Below the pieces are notes generated by a model. It was given only the letters and a program-made list of their open reading frames with translations. It did not search any database and was not told where the DNA came from. This document shows positions 20,570 to 28,068 of a stretch of DNA of 64,000 nt, one piece after another. Where the stretch lies: positions 1 through 64,000 of the forward strand of contig NZ_JADMUF010000004.1 in the NCBI RefSeq assembly GCF_015546965.1, written 5' to 3'. The position numbers and the translations under genes were made by a program. Source of the DNA: Collinsella aerofaciens (GTDB lineage: Bacteria > Actinomycetota > Coriobacteriia > Coriobacteriales > Coriobacteriaceae). Each line of letters opens with the position of its first letter. Within the stretch, counting starts at the first letter, position 1.

Positions 20570-22810
20570 GTGGCAAAGAAGAAGACGAAGAACCAGCCTA
20601 AGAAAAAGCAGGTCAACGCCGAGAACGTCATCGGCCTGCACTCCGAGGTCACCGACCAGCCGATCACGCAGACGCTCGAGGTCAACTACATGCCCTACGC
20701 CATGAGCGTCAACGTCTCGCGTGCGTTCCCCGAAATCGACGGCTTTAAGCCCTCGCACCGCAAGTTGCTCTACACCATGTACAAGATGGGCCTGCTCAAG
20801 GGTGAGCGTCAGAAGAGCGCCAACATCGTGGGCCAGACCATGAAGCTCAACCCGCACGGCGATGCCGCGATCTACGAGACAATGGTGCGCCTGGCCACCG
20901 GCAACGAGGCGCTGCTCGCCCCCTTCGTGGAGTCGAAGGGCAACTTTGGCAAGTACTATTCGGGCGACCTGAGCTACGCCGCCTCGCGTTATACCGAGGC
21001 CAAGCTCTCCCCCATCAGCGCCGAAATCTTTAAGGACATCGACAAGGACCCGGTGGACTTCGTTGACAGCTACGACGGCGCCATGAAGGAGCCGCGCCTG
21101 CTGCCCACCACGTTCCCCAACATCCTCGTCTCGGCCAACAAGGGCATCGGCGTCGCCATGGCATCCGACATCTGCGGTTTTAACCTCAACGAGGTCTGCA
21201 CCGCCACCATGCACTACCTGCAGGATCCCGACTGCGACCTGCTCGAGTACATGCCCATGCCCGACTTCTCGACCGGCGGCGAGATTATCTATCGCCGCGA
21301 GGAGATGGAGAAAATCGTCGAGACCGGCCTGGGCAGCTTCCAGATCCGCTCCCGCTGGCGCTGGATCCCCGAGGAGCGCATCATCGAGGTCTACGAGATC
21401 CCCTACACCACCAAGACCGATGTCATCATCGAGCGCATCGTCAAGCTCTCCAAAGAGGGCAAGGTCAAGGAGATTGCTGACATCCGCGACGAAACCGACC
21501 TCTCGGGCTTGCGCATCGCCATCGACCTTAAGCGCGGCGTCGACCCCGACAAGCTCATGGCCAAGCTCTATCGCTCGACCACGCTGCAGGATTCGTTCTC
21601 GTGCAACTTTAACGTGCTCGTCGACGGCTACCCCCGCGTTATGGGCGTGCGCCAGATCCTGCACGAGTGGGTCAAGTGGCGTATTGAGTCCACGCGTCGC
21701 CGCATTAACTTTGACCTGGGCAAAAAGTCCGAGCGCCTGCACCTGCTGCACGGCCTCGAGGCGATCTTGCTCGATATCGACAAGGCCATCGCCATCATCC
21801 GCGGCACCAAGCTCGAAGCCGAGGTCGTGCCCAACCTTATGAAGGGTTTCGACATCGACGAGACCCAGGCCGAGTTTGTTGCCGAGCTTAAGCTCCGCAA
21901 CATCAACGAGGAGTACATCCTCAACCGCACCAAGGACATTGCCAAGCTTGAGGGCGAGATTGCCGAGCTTGAGGAGATACTCTCCAGCGAGGAGAACATC
22001 AAGAAGGTCATCAGCGACGAGCTGGCCGCGGTCAACAAGAAGTACGTGATGCCGCGCCGCACGGGCAGGATCGAGCCCCATGAGGTTATCGAGGTAAGCT
22101 TGGAGCCCGAGGTTGAGGAGTACCCGGTCACCATCATGCTTTCGCGCGACGGCTACCTTAAGAAGATGACGGACCGTGTGCTGAAGAAGGCGACCACGCT
22201 CAAGTACAAGGACGGCGACAAACCCTTTATCGAGTTCCCGTCCTCAAACACCCACGAGCTGCTGGTCTTTACCAACAAGAGCCAGGTGTACAAGTGCAAG
22301 GTTGCGGCGTTTGAGGACACCAAGTCGGCCCAGCTGGGCTCGTACCTGCCGACCGATCTTGAGATGGAACCCGACGAGAGCGTCATCTGGGTCATCGACC
22401 CCGAGGACTACAAGGCCGACGTGCTGTTTGTCTTTGAGAACGGCCGCGTGGTGCGTGTCGCACTTGCCGGATACGTCACCAAGACCAACCGCAAGCGCCT
22501 TAAGAACGCCATCTACGGCGGCAGCAGGCTGCTGTATGCGCAGGTGCTCAAGGAAGACCGCGACATCGCACTGGTCTCGAGCGACTACCGCCTGATGAAC
22601 TTCAACACGTCGCTGCTCAAGACCAAGACGACCACCAACACGCAGGGCGTCCAGGCCTTTACCGCCAAGAAGGGACGCTCGGTCACCACCGTCGGCACGA
22701 CCGAAGAGATTCTTGGCGCCGGCGTCTCGGCCGAGAAGTTCACCGCGCAGAGCCTGCCCTCCGCCGGTGCCCTCATGAAAGAAAACGACATGCCGAGTTT
22801 GTTTGACTAG
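20570..22810 (+). CDS. Divergent type IIA topoisomerase, GyrA/ParC-like subunit
   Basis: The product is 746 aa. This is the DNA-cutting subunit. The winged-helix region shows NPHGDAAIYETMVRL with Ala99 and Glu103 at the positions of E. coli GyrA Ser83 and Asp87, and SKGNFGKYYSGDLSYAASRYTEAKL with catalytic Tyr141. A tower and coiled-coil region follows (about 330-470, LHGLEAILLDIDKAIAIIRG; KLEGEIAELEEILSSEENIK), then a shortened beta-pinwheel to the end (TIMLSRDGYLKKM; VSSDYRLMNFNTSLLK). A complete GyrA box is not evident, which fits ParC-like activity. The N-terminus is unusually lysine-rich. It is cotranscribed with the upstream subunit and followed by a strong terminator. Confidence 0.88.
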   Translation: MAKKKTKNQPKKKQVNAENVIGLHSEVTDQPITQTLEVNYMPYAMSVNVSRAFPEIDGFKPSHRKLLYTMYKMGLLKGERQKSANIVGQTMKLNPHGDAAIYETMVRLATGNEALLAPFVESKGNFGKYYSGDLSYAASRYTEAKLSPISAEIFKDIDKDPVDFVDSYDGAMKEPRLLPTTFPNILVSANKGIGVAMASDICGFNLNEVCTATMHYLQDPDCDLLEYMPMPDFSTGGEIIYRREEMEKIVETGLGSFQIRSRWRWIPEERIIEVYEIPYTTKTDVIIERIVKLSKEGKVKEIADIRDETDLSGLRIAIDLKRGVDPDKLMAKLYRSTTLQDSFSCNFNVLVDGYPRVMGVRQILHEWVKWRIESTRRRINFDLGKKSERLHLLHGLEAILLDIDKAIAIIRGTKLEAEVVPNLMKGFDIDETQAEFVAELKLRNINEEYILNRTKDIAKLEGEIAELEEILSSEENIKKVISDELAAVNKKYVMPRRTGRIEPHEVIEVSLEPEVEEYPVTIMLSRDGYLKKMTDRVLKKATTLKYKDGDKPFIEFPSSNTHELLVFTNKSQVYKCKVAAFEDTKSAQLGSYLPTDLEMEPDESVIWVIDPEDYKADVLFVFENGRVVRVALAGYVTKTNRKRLKNAIYGGSRLLYAQVLKEDRDIALVSSDYRLMNFNTSLLKTKTTTNTQGVQAFTAKKGRSVTTVGTTEEILGAGVSAEKFTAQSLPSAGALMKENDMPSLFD

Positions 22811-22846
22811 GACGACAGCAGAACCGCCATAAGCTCTCAAAACGGT

Positions 22847-22884
22847 GGGGCCCGGAGCGCAGTAAATGCTGCGCTCCGGGCCCC
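22847..22884. terminator. Terminator between the topoisomerase and ATPase genes
   Basis: Arms 22847-22862 (GGGGCCCGGAGCGCAG) and 22869-22884 are perfect 16-bp complements with loop TAAATG. It lies between two convergent genes, so it probably works in both directions, although the T-tails are weak. Confidence 0.8.
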
Positions 22885-22906
22885 ATGCATTTCAGCAGCA
22901 TCATCC

Positions 22907-24196
22907 CTATAGACAAAATGCCGCATAAAGTGGAACAGACATAAGCCCATCATTCATTCCAAAGGGCTTAGTCGATAGCCTGATAAGGCGCACGCCCGGA
23001 TGGGTCTTTTTAAGTGAGGACAGACTTCGAGATCTTGTGTTCTCCCCCGCCTTGACTTCAATCGCAGACAAGCATCCCTGTTTCTCTACTACAAAGTCGA
23101 TTTCCGCACGATTGTCTCGCGCCCAATAATGCAGCGGATAGCCCATGGCTGAAAGCTGTTGGGCAACGTAGTTTTCGGTAAGTGCGCCCATGAATGTGCC
23201 ACCGATGCCGGCAAGAATATCGGCGCGTTGAGCACCGGCCTTGGAGACGAGCAGCCCTGTATCCGCCTGATAGATTTTAAAAGCAGAAGGGTTAACGAAG
23301 GCCTCTAAAGGGCTTTCGATCTGCCCGACTAGGCTGCAGCGCGCCACCGTACCCGACAATACAAGCCAGTCGAGAGCATCCCCAAAGAGAGACGCATTGC
23401 CCCCCGCTCGCACTACCTTGTATTGAAATTTACGATTCTCTTTGGCAAGCTGCTGTGGAATGGAATCGAAGCACGCACGCGTCTTTGCGCTCAAGCGTTC
23501 ATCAGCATATTTATTGGTGTCGGCGGAATATCCGTCGAGAATAATCCGATGCTTTTCGGCCACATCAATGATTGACTGATCATCGATGTACGTTTGGACC
23601 GCCTCGGGCATTCCGCCAACAACAAGATACTGTCGATAGAGCCCAAGCGCCTTTTCATGAAGGCTTGGCGCAAGAGGAGCCATTAACTCGAATGATGAGC
23701 GTATCTCGTCGACCAGCTGATCGTGCCCCATCGCCCAGAGAAACTCCTCGAAATCGAGTGGAGTCATCTCAATCAAGTCGGTCTTTCCAACGGGGAACGA
23801 ATACGACTGATGGTTAATGGCAACCCCAAGAAGCGACCCAGCAGCCGCAACATAATACTCGGGAGCATCTTCGCAAAAGTATTTAAGGGAAGTGAGCGCT
23901 TCCTCGCATGCCTGGATCTCGTCAATGAACAGTAAAGTTTTGCCAGGCACGATACGCTGTCCCGTACGAGCCTCGATCGCGCGTACGATCGAATGAGGGT
24001 CAAGACCGCCCGAAAAATCCGCTCGCGCCGACCGGTCGTTCTCAAGATTAACGTAGACAACCGATTCGAAAAGATCTTGAGCGTACGTTCTGAGCAGATA
24101 GGTCTTGCCACACTGGCGCACGCCTTTGACCAGCAAAGGTTTTCTATCGGCCCTGTCTCGCCATTCCCTAAGGAGCTCGTCTGCCTTGCGACGCAT
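22907..24196 (-). CDS. AAA-family ATPase with DUF4143-type C-terminus
   Basis: The product is 429 aa. The ATG at 24196 is preceded by GGAAGG at 6 bases. The N-terminal AAA domain has Walker A KGVRQCGKTYLL, Walker B TLLFIDEIQ and sensor AAGSLLGVAI. The C-terminal part has the nuclease-like DUF4143 pattern: LTENYVAQQLSAMGYPLHYW, then RAEIDFVVEKQGCLSAIEVK with the D...E.K triad. Proteins of this family are widespread and multicopy in anaerobes, and their role is unclear. Many look like mobile or toxin-like cargo. An inverted repeat at 24228-24283 covers its promoter, suggesting autoregulation. It stands alone. Confidence 0.85.
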   Translation of the reverse strand: MRRKADELLREWRDRADRKPLLVKGVRQCGKTYLLRTYAQDLFESVVYVNLENDRSARADFSGGLDPHSIVRAIEARTGQRIVPGKTLLFIDEIQACEEALTSLKYFCEDAPEYYVAAAGSLLGVAINHQSYSFPVGKTDLIEMTPLDFEEFLWAMGHDQLVDEIRSSFELMAPLAPSLHEKALGLYRQYLVVGGMPEAVQTYIDDQSIIDVAEKHRIILDGYSADTNKYADERLSAKTRACFDSIPQQLAKENRKFQYKVVRAGGNASLFGDALDWLVLSGTVARCSLVGQIESPLEAFVNPSAFKIYQADTGLLVSKAGAQRADILAGIGGTFMGALTENYVAQQLSAMGYPLHYWARDNRAEIDFVVEKQGCLSAIEVKAGENTRSRSLSSLKKTHPGVRLIRLSTKPFGMNDGLMSVPLYAAFCL

Positions 24197-24227
24197 ACGC
24201 AACCTTCCCTCATGAACTTCTGTTTGA

Positions 24228-24283
24228 CAATATTTTAACGCGGATTAATTTGTTTTCAGTTATTTTTCTGCGTTAAAAAATTG
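24228..24283. promoter_or_regulatory. Operator-like inverted repeat upstream of the ATPase gene
   Basis: CAATATTTTAACGC (24228-24241) and GCGTTAAAAAATTG (24270-24283) are reverse complements at 13 of 14 positions, separated by an AT-rich 28 bp. The arms lie 32-87 bp upstream of the ATPase start and probably flank its promoter. Confidence 0.5.
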
Positions 24284-24375
24284 TTCTATACGGCACTTAA
24301 GGGAATTGCCCCTATCTCTCGGTAAGGACAGCAAGCATTTCCGCCAACGCTTATTGCCATGCGTTCTCCTTGCCC

Positions 24376-24906
24376 TTAGGCCAGCTTGCGAGCGAGCTCT
24401 CGCACCTCTTCCAACTTGGGCGAGGAGGCCATGCTGTCGCGCTCGGTCATGCCGCTAATGGTGACAATGCCCTGGTCCTCCCACTTGCAGTAGGCGCAGG
24501 CTGACTTGTACATAGCGATCGCCGCATCATAGACGCCCTCACTGTGGCTATCGAGCAAAAGGGCCGTCTTGGTGAACGGGAAGCCCGTAGCACCAAAGGC
24601 GTACAGGCGGTCGATAGCGGCCTTCTCCTGCGCGGTGATATCAAACCAGTAGATAGGCGAAGCGAAGACAACCATGTCGGCGTCTTTCAGCGACTCGATC
24701 ACGTCGGCCATGTCGTCCTTCTGCACGCAGGTGCCCTCATGGGTAAAGCAGTACTGGCATCCCAAGCAGCCGGCGATCTTTTTGCCTGCAACGCGGATGA
24801 CCTCGACCGTATGGCCGACCTCGCGCGCGGTCTCGGCAAACGCCTCGACCATAGTGTCGGTATTGGCGCCCTTACGCGGGCTGCCGCTCAATACAACGAT
24901 ATTCAT
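24376..24906 (-). CDS. Flavodoxin-fold NAD(P)H-dependent oxidoreductase, iron-sulfur flavoprotein-like
   Basis: The product is 176 aa. The N-terminal MNIVVLSGSPRKGANTDTMV is the FMN-phosphate loop of the NADPH-dependent FMN reductase family. CLGCQYCFTHEGTC is the compact cysteine motif of iron-sulfur flavoproteins and related multimeric flavodoxins. FASPIYWFDITAQEKAAIDR binds the flavin ring. It should move electrons in the cytoplasm between reduced carriers and a partner. GGGAG stands 7 bases before the start. It is a single-gene unit; the next leftward operon begins further right, at 26796. Confidence 0.85.
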   Translation of the reverse strand: MNIVVLSGSPRKGANTDTMVEAFAETAREVGHTVEVIRVAGKKIAGCLGCQYCFTHEGTCVQKDDMADVIESLKDADMVVFASPIYWFDITAQEKAAIDRLYAFGATGFPFTKTALLLDSHSEGVYDAAIAMYKSACAYCKWEDQGIVTISGMTERDSMASSPKLEEVRELARKLA

Positions 24907-25054
24907 AGGAATCTCCCTTCTTCATGCCGCAGGCGCGCGGCATATTAGTTTGTTTTAACCTAAACGTATGGAGTTATTCAATCGCCTCGTTTCAGCTACT
25001 CCCACTCTTTAGAAGAATCATTGCTGGAGACTTGGCATTAAATCAAGGCACGCC

Positions 25055-26026
25055 TTATTTCAAATACTCCTCGAAGAACGCTTTCAGCTTTTCAAACGGA
25101 ATGACGTCCATCTGATCGTAGAGGTCGGTATGGCTGGCACCAGGGATAATGAGTAATTCTTTGTTGTCCCCCGTCAGCTTGCCGTACGCGGTTTCGCTGA
25201 AATAGCGGGAGTGCGCCTTCTCGCCGTGCACCAGCAGCACGGCAGAGCGGATCTCGCCGGCGTATTGCAGGATCGGCATATTCAAAAACGACAGCGAAGA
25301 CGTCACATTCCAGCCGCCGTTGGAGTTCAGGCTGCGGGGATGATAGCCTCGCGGAGTTTTGTAGTAGGCGTAATAGTCCGCCACAAACTGCGGCGCGTCC
25401 TCCGGCAGCGGATCGACCACGCCGCCCGCCAGCGCATAGCTGTCGTTTTTATAGTCCTCGGTGCGCTGCACGTTCAACGCTTTCCGCTTTTCAAAGCGCG
25501 CCTGCTCGGAATCCTCGGCATCAAAATAGCCGTTTGCGGTCACGCGGGTCATATCGTACATGGTCATAGCCGCGGTAGCTTTGATACGGGTGTCGATAGC
25601 CGCCGCATTGATTGCCATGCCGCCCCAACCGCAGATGCCGATGATGCCGATGCGCTCCGGATCGACGTTTTCCTGTACCGAGAGGAAGTCCACCGCTGCG
25701 CAGAAGTCCTCGGTGTTGATGTCCGGCGATGCCACATAGCGGGGCGTACCGCCGCTCTCGCCGGTATAGGACGGGTCAAAGGCTATTGCGAAAAAGCCCA
25801 GCTCCGCCATTTTCTGCGCGTACAAACCGGAGGACTGCTCCTTCACCGCGCCAAACGGGCCGCTGACGGCGATGGCGGGCAGCTTGCCTTCCGCGTTCTT
25901 CGGCACGTACACGTCGGCCGCCAGCGTGATGCCGTATCGGTTGCGGAAGGTCGCCTTGCTGTGCTCAACCTTCTCGTTTTTGGGGAACACCTTGTCCCAT
26001 TCCTGCGTCAGCTTCAACTGCTCCAT
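25055..26026 (-). CDS. Alpha/beta hydrolase with a cysteine at the nucleophile elbow
   Basis: The product is 323 aa. The family pattern runs through FRNRYGITLAADVYVPKN, an oxyanion region VSGPFGAVKEQ, the elbow GICGWGG with Cys132 where serine is usual, and a C-terminal PGASHTDLYDQ with the catalytic histidine. The Gly-x-Cys-x-Gly elbow is typical of dienelactone-hydrolase-like and YcjY-like proteins. It follows the carboxymuconolactone decarboxylase/cupin gene after 2 bp in the same leftward operon, opposite the MerR gene. The substrate is unknown. Confidence 0.85.
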   Translation of the reverse strand: MEQLKLTQEWDKVFPKNEKVEHSKATFRNRYGITLAADVYVPKNAEGKLPAIAVSGPFGAVKEQSSGLYAQKMAELGFFAIAFDPSYTGESGGTPRYVASPDINTEDFCAAVDFLSVQENVDPERIGIIGICGWGGMAINAAAIDTRIKATAAMTMYDMTRVTANGYFDAEDSEQARFEKRKALNVQRTEDYKNDSYALAGGVVDPLPEDAPQFVADYYAYYKTPRGYHPRSLNSNGGWNVTSSLSFLNMPILQYAGEIRSAVLLVHGEKAHSRYFSETAYGKLTGDNKELLIIPGASHTDLYDQMDVIPFEKLKAFFEEYLK

Positions 26027-26028
26027 GC

Positions 26029-26796
26029 CTAAGCCTTCTTGTCAGTCGCTTTAAGGTATTGCTCGTCGACCACGGGCTCCAACCACTCGTTGGAGGCCTC
26101 CTCGCCCGGAACCTCCACCGCGAGATGGGAGAACCAGCTGTCTGGCGCCGCACCGTGCCAGTGCTTTACGCCCGCGGGAATATTTACCACGTCGCCAGGG
26201 CACAGCTCCTGTGCCGGTTTTCCCCATTCCTGGTAAAGCCCTCGACCAGCCACGCAAACAAGGATCTGTCCCCCACCGCTTTTGGCGTGATGGATGTGCC
26301 AGTTGTTGCGGCAGCCGGACTCGAACGTAACGTTGTAGACGCCAACCTGCTCGGTAGAAAGGGGCGCGAGGTAGCTTTGCCCGATAAAGTACTTCGCAAA
26401 TGCGTCGTTGGGGGCGCCAATGGGAAAGACCATCTCGTTTTGGTGGTCGACCCTCGCATCGGCGCCGTCACCCTCGTCCGCCCAGACTTCCTTCGCCATG
26501 CGGAAGGCCGCCCACGCCTTGGGCCATCCCGCATAAAACGCAGCATGTGTCAGGATTTCCGCTATCTCCGTCCTGGTCACGCCGTTGTTCTTTGCGGACA
26601 TCAGATGATATTGGAACGAAGAGTCCGTCAGCCCCTGTGCCATCAAGGCAACCACCGTCACCACGCTGCGGTCTCGAAGGGAAAGCCTGTCTTCTCGGCT
26701 CCACACCTCGCCGAACAGCACATCGTCATTGAGCTGTGCAAATTTGGGGGCAAAGTCCCCCAGGGCATCCCTGCCCGCTGTCTGCTTAATCGTCAT
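26029..26796 (-). CDS. Carboxymuconolactone decarboxylase-like plus cupin fusion
   Basis: The product is 255 aa with two domains. Residues about 1-115 are AhpD/CMD-like (SLRDRSVVTVVALMAQGLTD; EIAEILTHAAFYAGWPKAWA) without the CXXC of AhpD. Residues about 130-245 are a cupin with metal ligands in HIHHAKSGGGQILV and GVKHWHG. AGGAGG lies just upstream. Such fusions are often found beside MerR regulators and small oxidoreductases. It is the first gene of the leftward operon with the hydrolase. An oxidoreductase remnant lies just upstream, so the operon was probably longer. Confidence 0.85.
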   Translation of the reverse strand: MTIKQTAGRDALGDFAPKFAQLNDDVLFGEVWSREDRLSLRDRSVVTVVALMAQGLTDSSFQYHLMSAKNNGVTRTEIAEILTHAAFYAGWPKAWAAFRMAKEVWADEGDGADARVDHQNEMVFPIGAPNDAFAKYFIGQSYLAPLSTEQVGVYNVTFESGCRNNWHIHHAKSGGGQILVCVAGRGLYQEWGKPAQELCPGDVVNIPAGVKHWHGAAPDSWFSHLAVEVPGEEASNEWLEPVVDEQYLKATDKKA

Positions 26797-26856
26797 GTTT
26801 GATTCCTCCTGTCGATGGTTTTGAGTACAAACTGCTTTCGCGCAGCTAAGACGCGC

Positions 26857-26952
26857 CTAGATTTCCATGCCCATTCGTTGCGCCTGCTCCAGAGCAGGAT
26901 GCCCGGCGATTTCGCCCACGCCGTTCATGCCGCCGGCGAAAACCGTTCCGAC
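26857..26952 (-). pseudogene. 3' remnant of a flavodoxin-like oxidoreductase gene
   Basis: The leftward frame reads GTVFAGGMNGVGEIAGHPAL and then EQAQRMGMEI before a stop at 26857-26859. That ending is typical of flavodoxin-family NAD(P)H oxidoreductases. The reading frame loses similarity about 30 codons upstream, and there is no start. It lies directly before the CMD/cupin gene, so a third operon member seems to have been deleted. Confidence 0.5.
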
Positions 26953-27016
26953 AAGCGTGCGCCTTTGGCGAAAATCCCTTGCGCTCCCGATTTGTATTGA
27001 CGAGAATGAAGGTAAT

Positions 27017-27036
27017 ACCTAAACCTAACTTTAGGT
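27017..27036. promoter_or_regulatory. MerR-type operator
   Basis: ACCTAAA (27017-27023) and TTTAGGT (27030-27036) form an inverted repeat with a 6-bp centre, 35 bp before the merR start and facing the leftward hydrolase operon. Size and place fit a MerR site between divergent promoters. Confidence 0.6.
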
Positions 27037-27070
27037 CAAGAAGTAAATCCTAGATTTGTCCGGAGGGACC

Positions 27071-27511
27071 ATGTACACAATCGGACAGGTGGCGGATATG
27101 TTCGGTCTGCCCGTTTCCACGCTGCGCTATTACGACAAGCAGGGATTGTTCCCGGGGCTGGAGCGGACGTCCGGCATTCGCCGATTCGGCGATACGGAAC
27201 TCGAGGCGCTTCGGGTCATCGAATGCTTAAAGAAGGCCGGAATGGAGATCAAGGACATCCGGCTGTTCATGGAATGGTGCGCGGAGGGCCCATCGACATA
27301 TCCCAAGCGCAAGGCCATGTTCGAGGAGCGAAAGGCCCACATGGAGTCGGAGATTGCGAAGATGAACCGCGCGCTGGACATGTTGAAGTTCAAATGCTGG
27401 TACTACGAGCAGGCGATTCAGGATGGCAACGAGGATAGACTGAAGGCGCTGATTCCCGACAATTTGCCGGAAGAAATCAAAGATATCTACGATAACGCCC
27501 ACACTCAATAA
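27071..27511 (+). CDS. MerR-family transcriptional regulator
   Basis: The product is 146 aa. The ATG at 27071 follows GGAGG by 4 bases. The N-terminal winged helix reads MYTIGQVADMFGLPVSTLRY and YDKQGLFPGLERTSGIRRFG. IECLKKAGMEIKDIRLFMEW is the second helical pair, and a long coiled-coil helix runs from about 85 to 120. No cysteine cluster for metal binding is seen, so it resembles the drug- or redox-responsive branch. It is divergent from the CMD/cupin-hydrolase operon with ACCTAAA-TTTAGGT between them and probably controls that operon. Confidence 0.88.
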   Translation: MYTIGQVADMFGLPVSTLRYYDKQGLFPGLERTSGIRRFGDTELEALRVIECLKKAGMEIKDIRLFMEWCAEGPSTYPKRKAMFEERKAHMESEIAKMNRALDMLKFKCWYYEQAIQDGNEDRLKALIPDNLPEEIKDIYDNAHTQ

Positions 27512-27571
27512 TGCCACCCAATCTCAAGGGGCTTTGGCGAGGAGTCCATTTCAGACAAGAATACAAAAGAA

Positions 27572-27599
27572 AGCCTCCGAGCCAAAAGGTCCGGAGGCT
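27572..27599 (-). terminator. Leftward terminator left of the outermost att-like site
   Basis: AGCCTCCG...CGGAGGCT stem (27572-27579 with 27592-27599) around GCCAAAAGG. Read leftward it runs into TTTCTTTTG. The only leftward sequence feeding into it is the guaA-end copy at 27611, so it may be the original guaA terminator, displaced by integration. Confidence 0.7.
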
Positions 27600-27610
27600 G
27601 TTATTTCCGC

Positions 27611-27626
27611 TATTCCCACTCGATGG
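27611..27626. repeat. att-like copy of the guaA 3' end (outer)
   Basis: TATTCCCACTCGATGG is identical to 45888-45903, the last codons of guaA (leftward ATC-GAG-TGG-GAA-TA). The flanks differ. Sixteen exact bases by chance in 64 kb is very unlikely, so I read it as the far attachment half-site of an integrated element. Confidence 0.75.
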
Positions 27627-28068
27627 CTTCAGTTCTGCCGTCACGTCATTCCAGTCGCACCCAGTTTTCGGCACCGTCTCAAGCCGAGTGCCGCCAAGTA
27701 ACACCGTGTCGTATTTCGTCGGCCTCGGGGACAAAAGTCGGGACAACTTCAAAAACTTTTTCAAACTCAAGGCTTTGAGTTTTTGTTTTTGTCCCAAAGC
27801 GCGCGGCGGACCGCCTTTGGAAGCTCGATAGCGCCGAAAACGCCCGTTTTGAAACTCGACCGCCCTTTAGTCTGCAAGCCGCCAGCTGCAATCGCAAGTG
27901 AATCAACACAGATGGCTTGCAGGCGTTTCGCAAACCGCGGGTCACTGACACTCGCTATCAGTGAACAAAGTGAGTAGTCTCGGGTTGCTTCCTCATGAGT
28001 TGACTGGCGGCAAGCGGCATACGAAAAATAGCGACCGCGGCAAACGAGCAAACATCACACGAAGGACC
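27627..28068. other. Element end without genes
   Basis: No supported gene in about 440 bp. GGGACAA occurs twice within 27730-27746, and AAACTCAA / TTGAGTTT form an inverted repeat near 27765-27783, followed by TTTTTGTCCC. Such clustered short repeats next to an att core resemble arm-type recombinase sites, but no integrase gene adjoins. Confidence 0.4.

Noticed and set aside
19979-22081. A 700-codon leftward open frame opposite the topoisomerase genes.
   Set aside because: It is the mirror of a highly biased GC-rich coding region. The sense strand encodes clear GyrB/GyrA-like motifs over the same bases.
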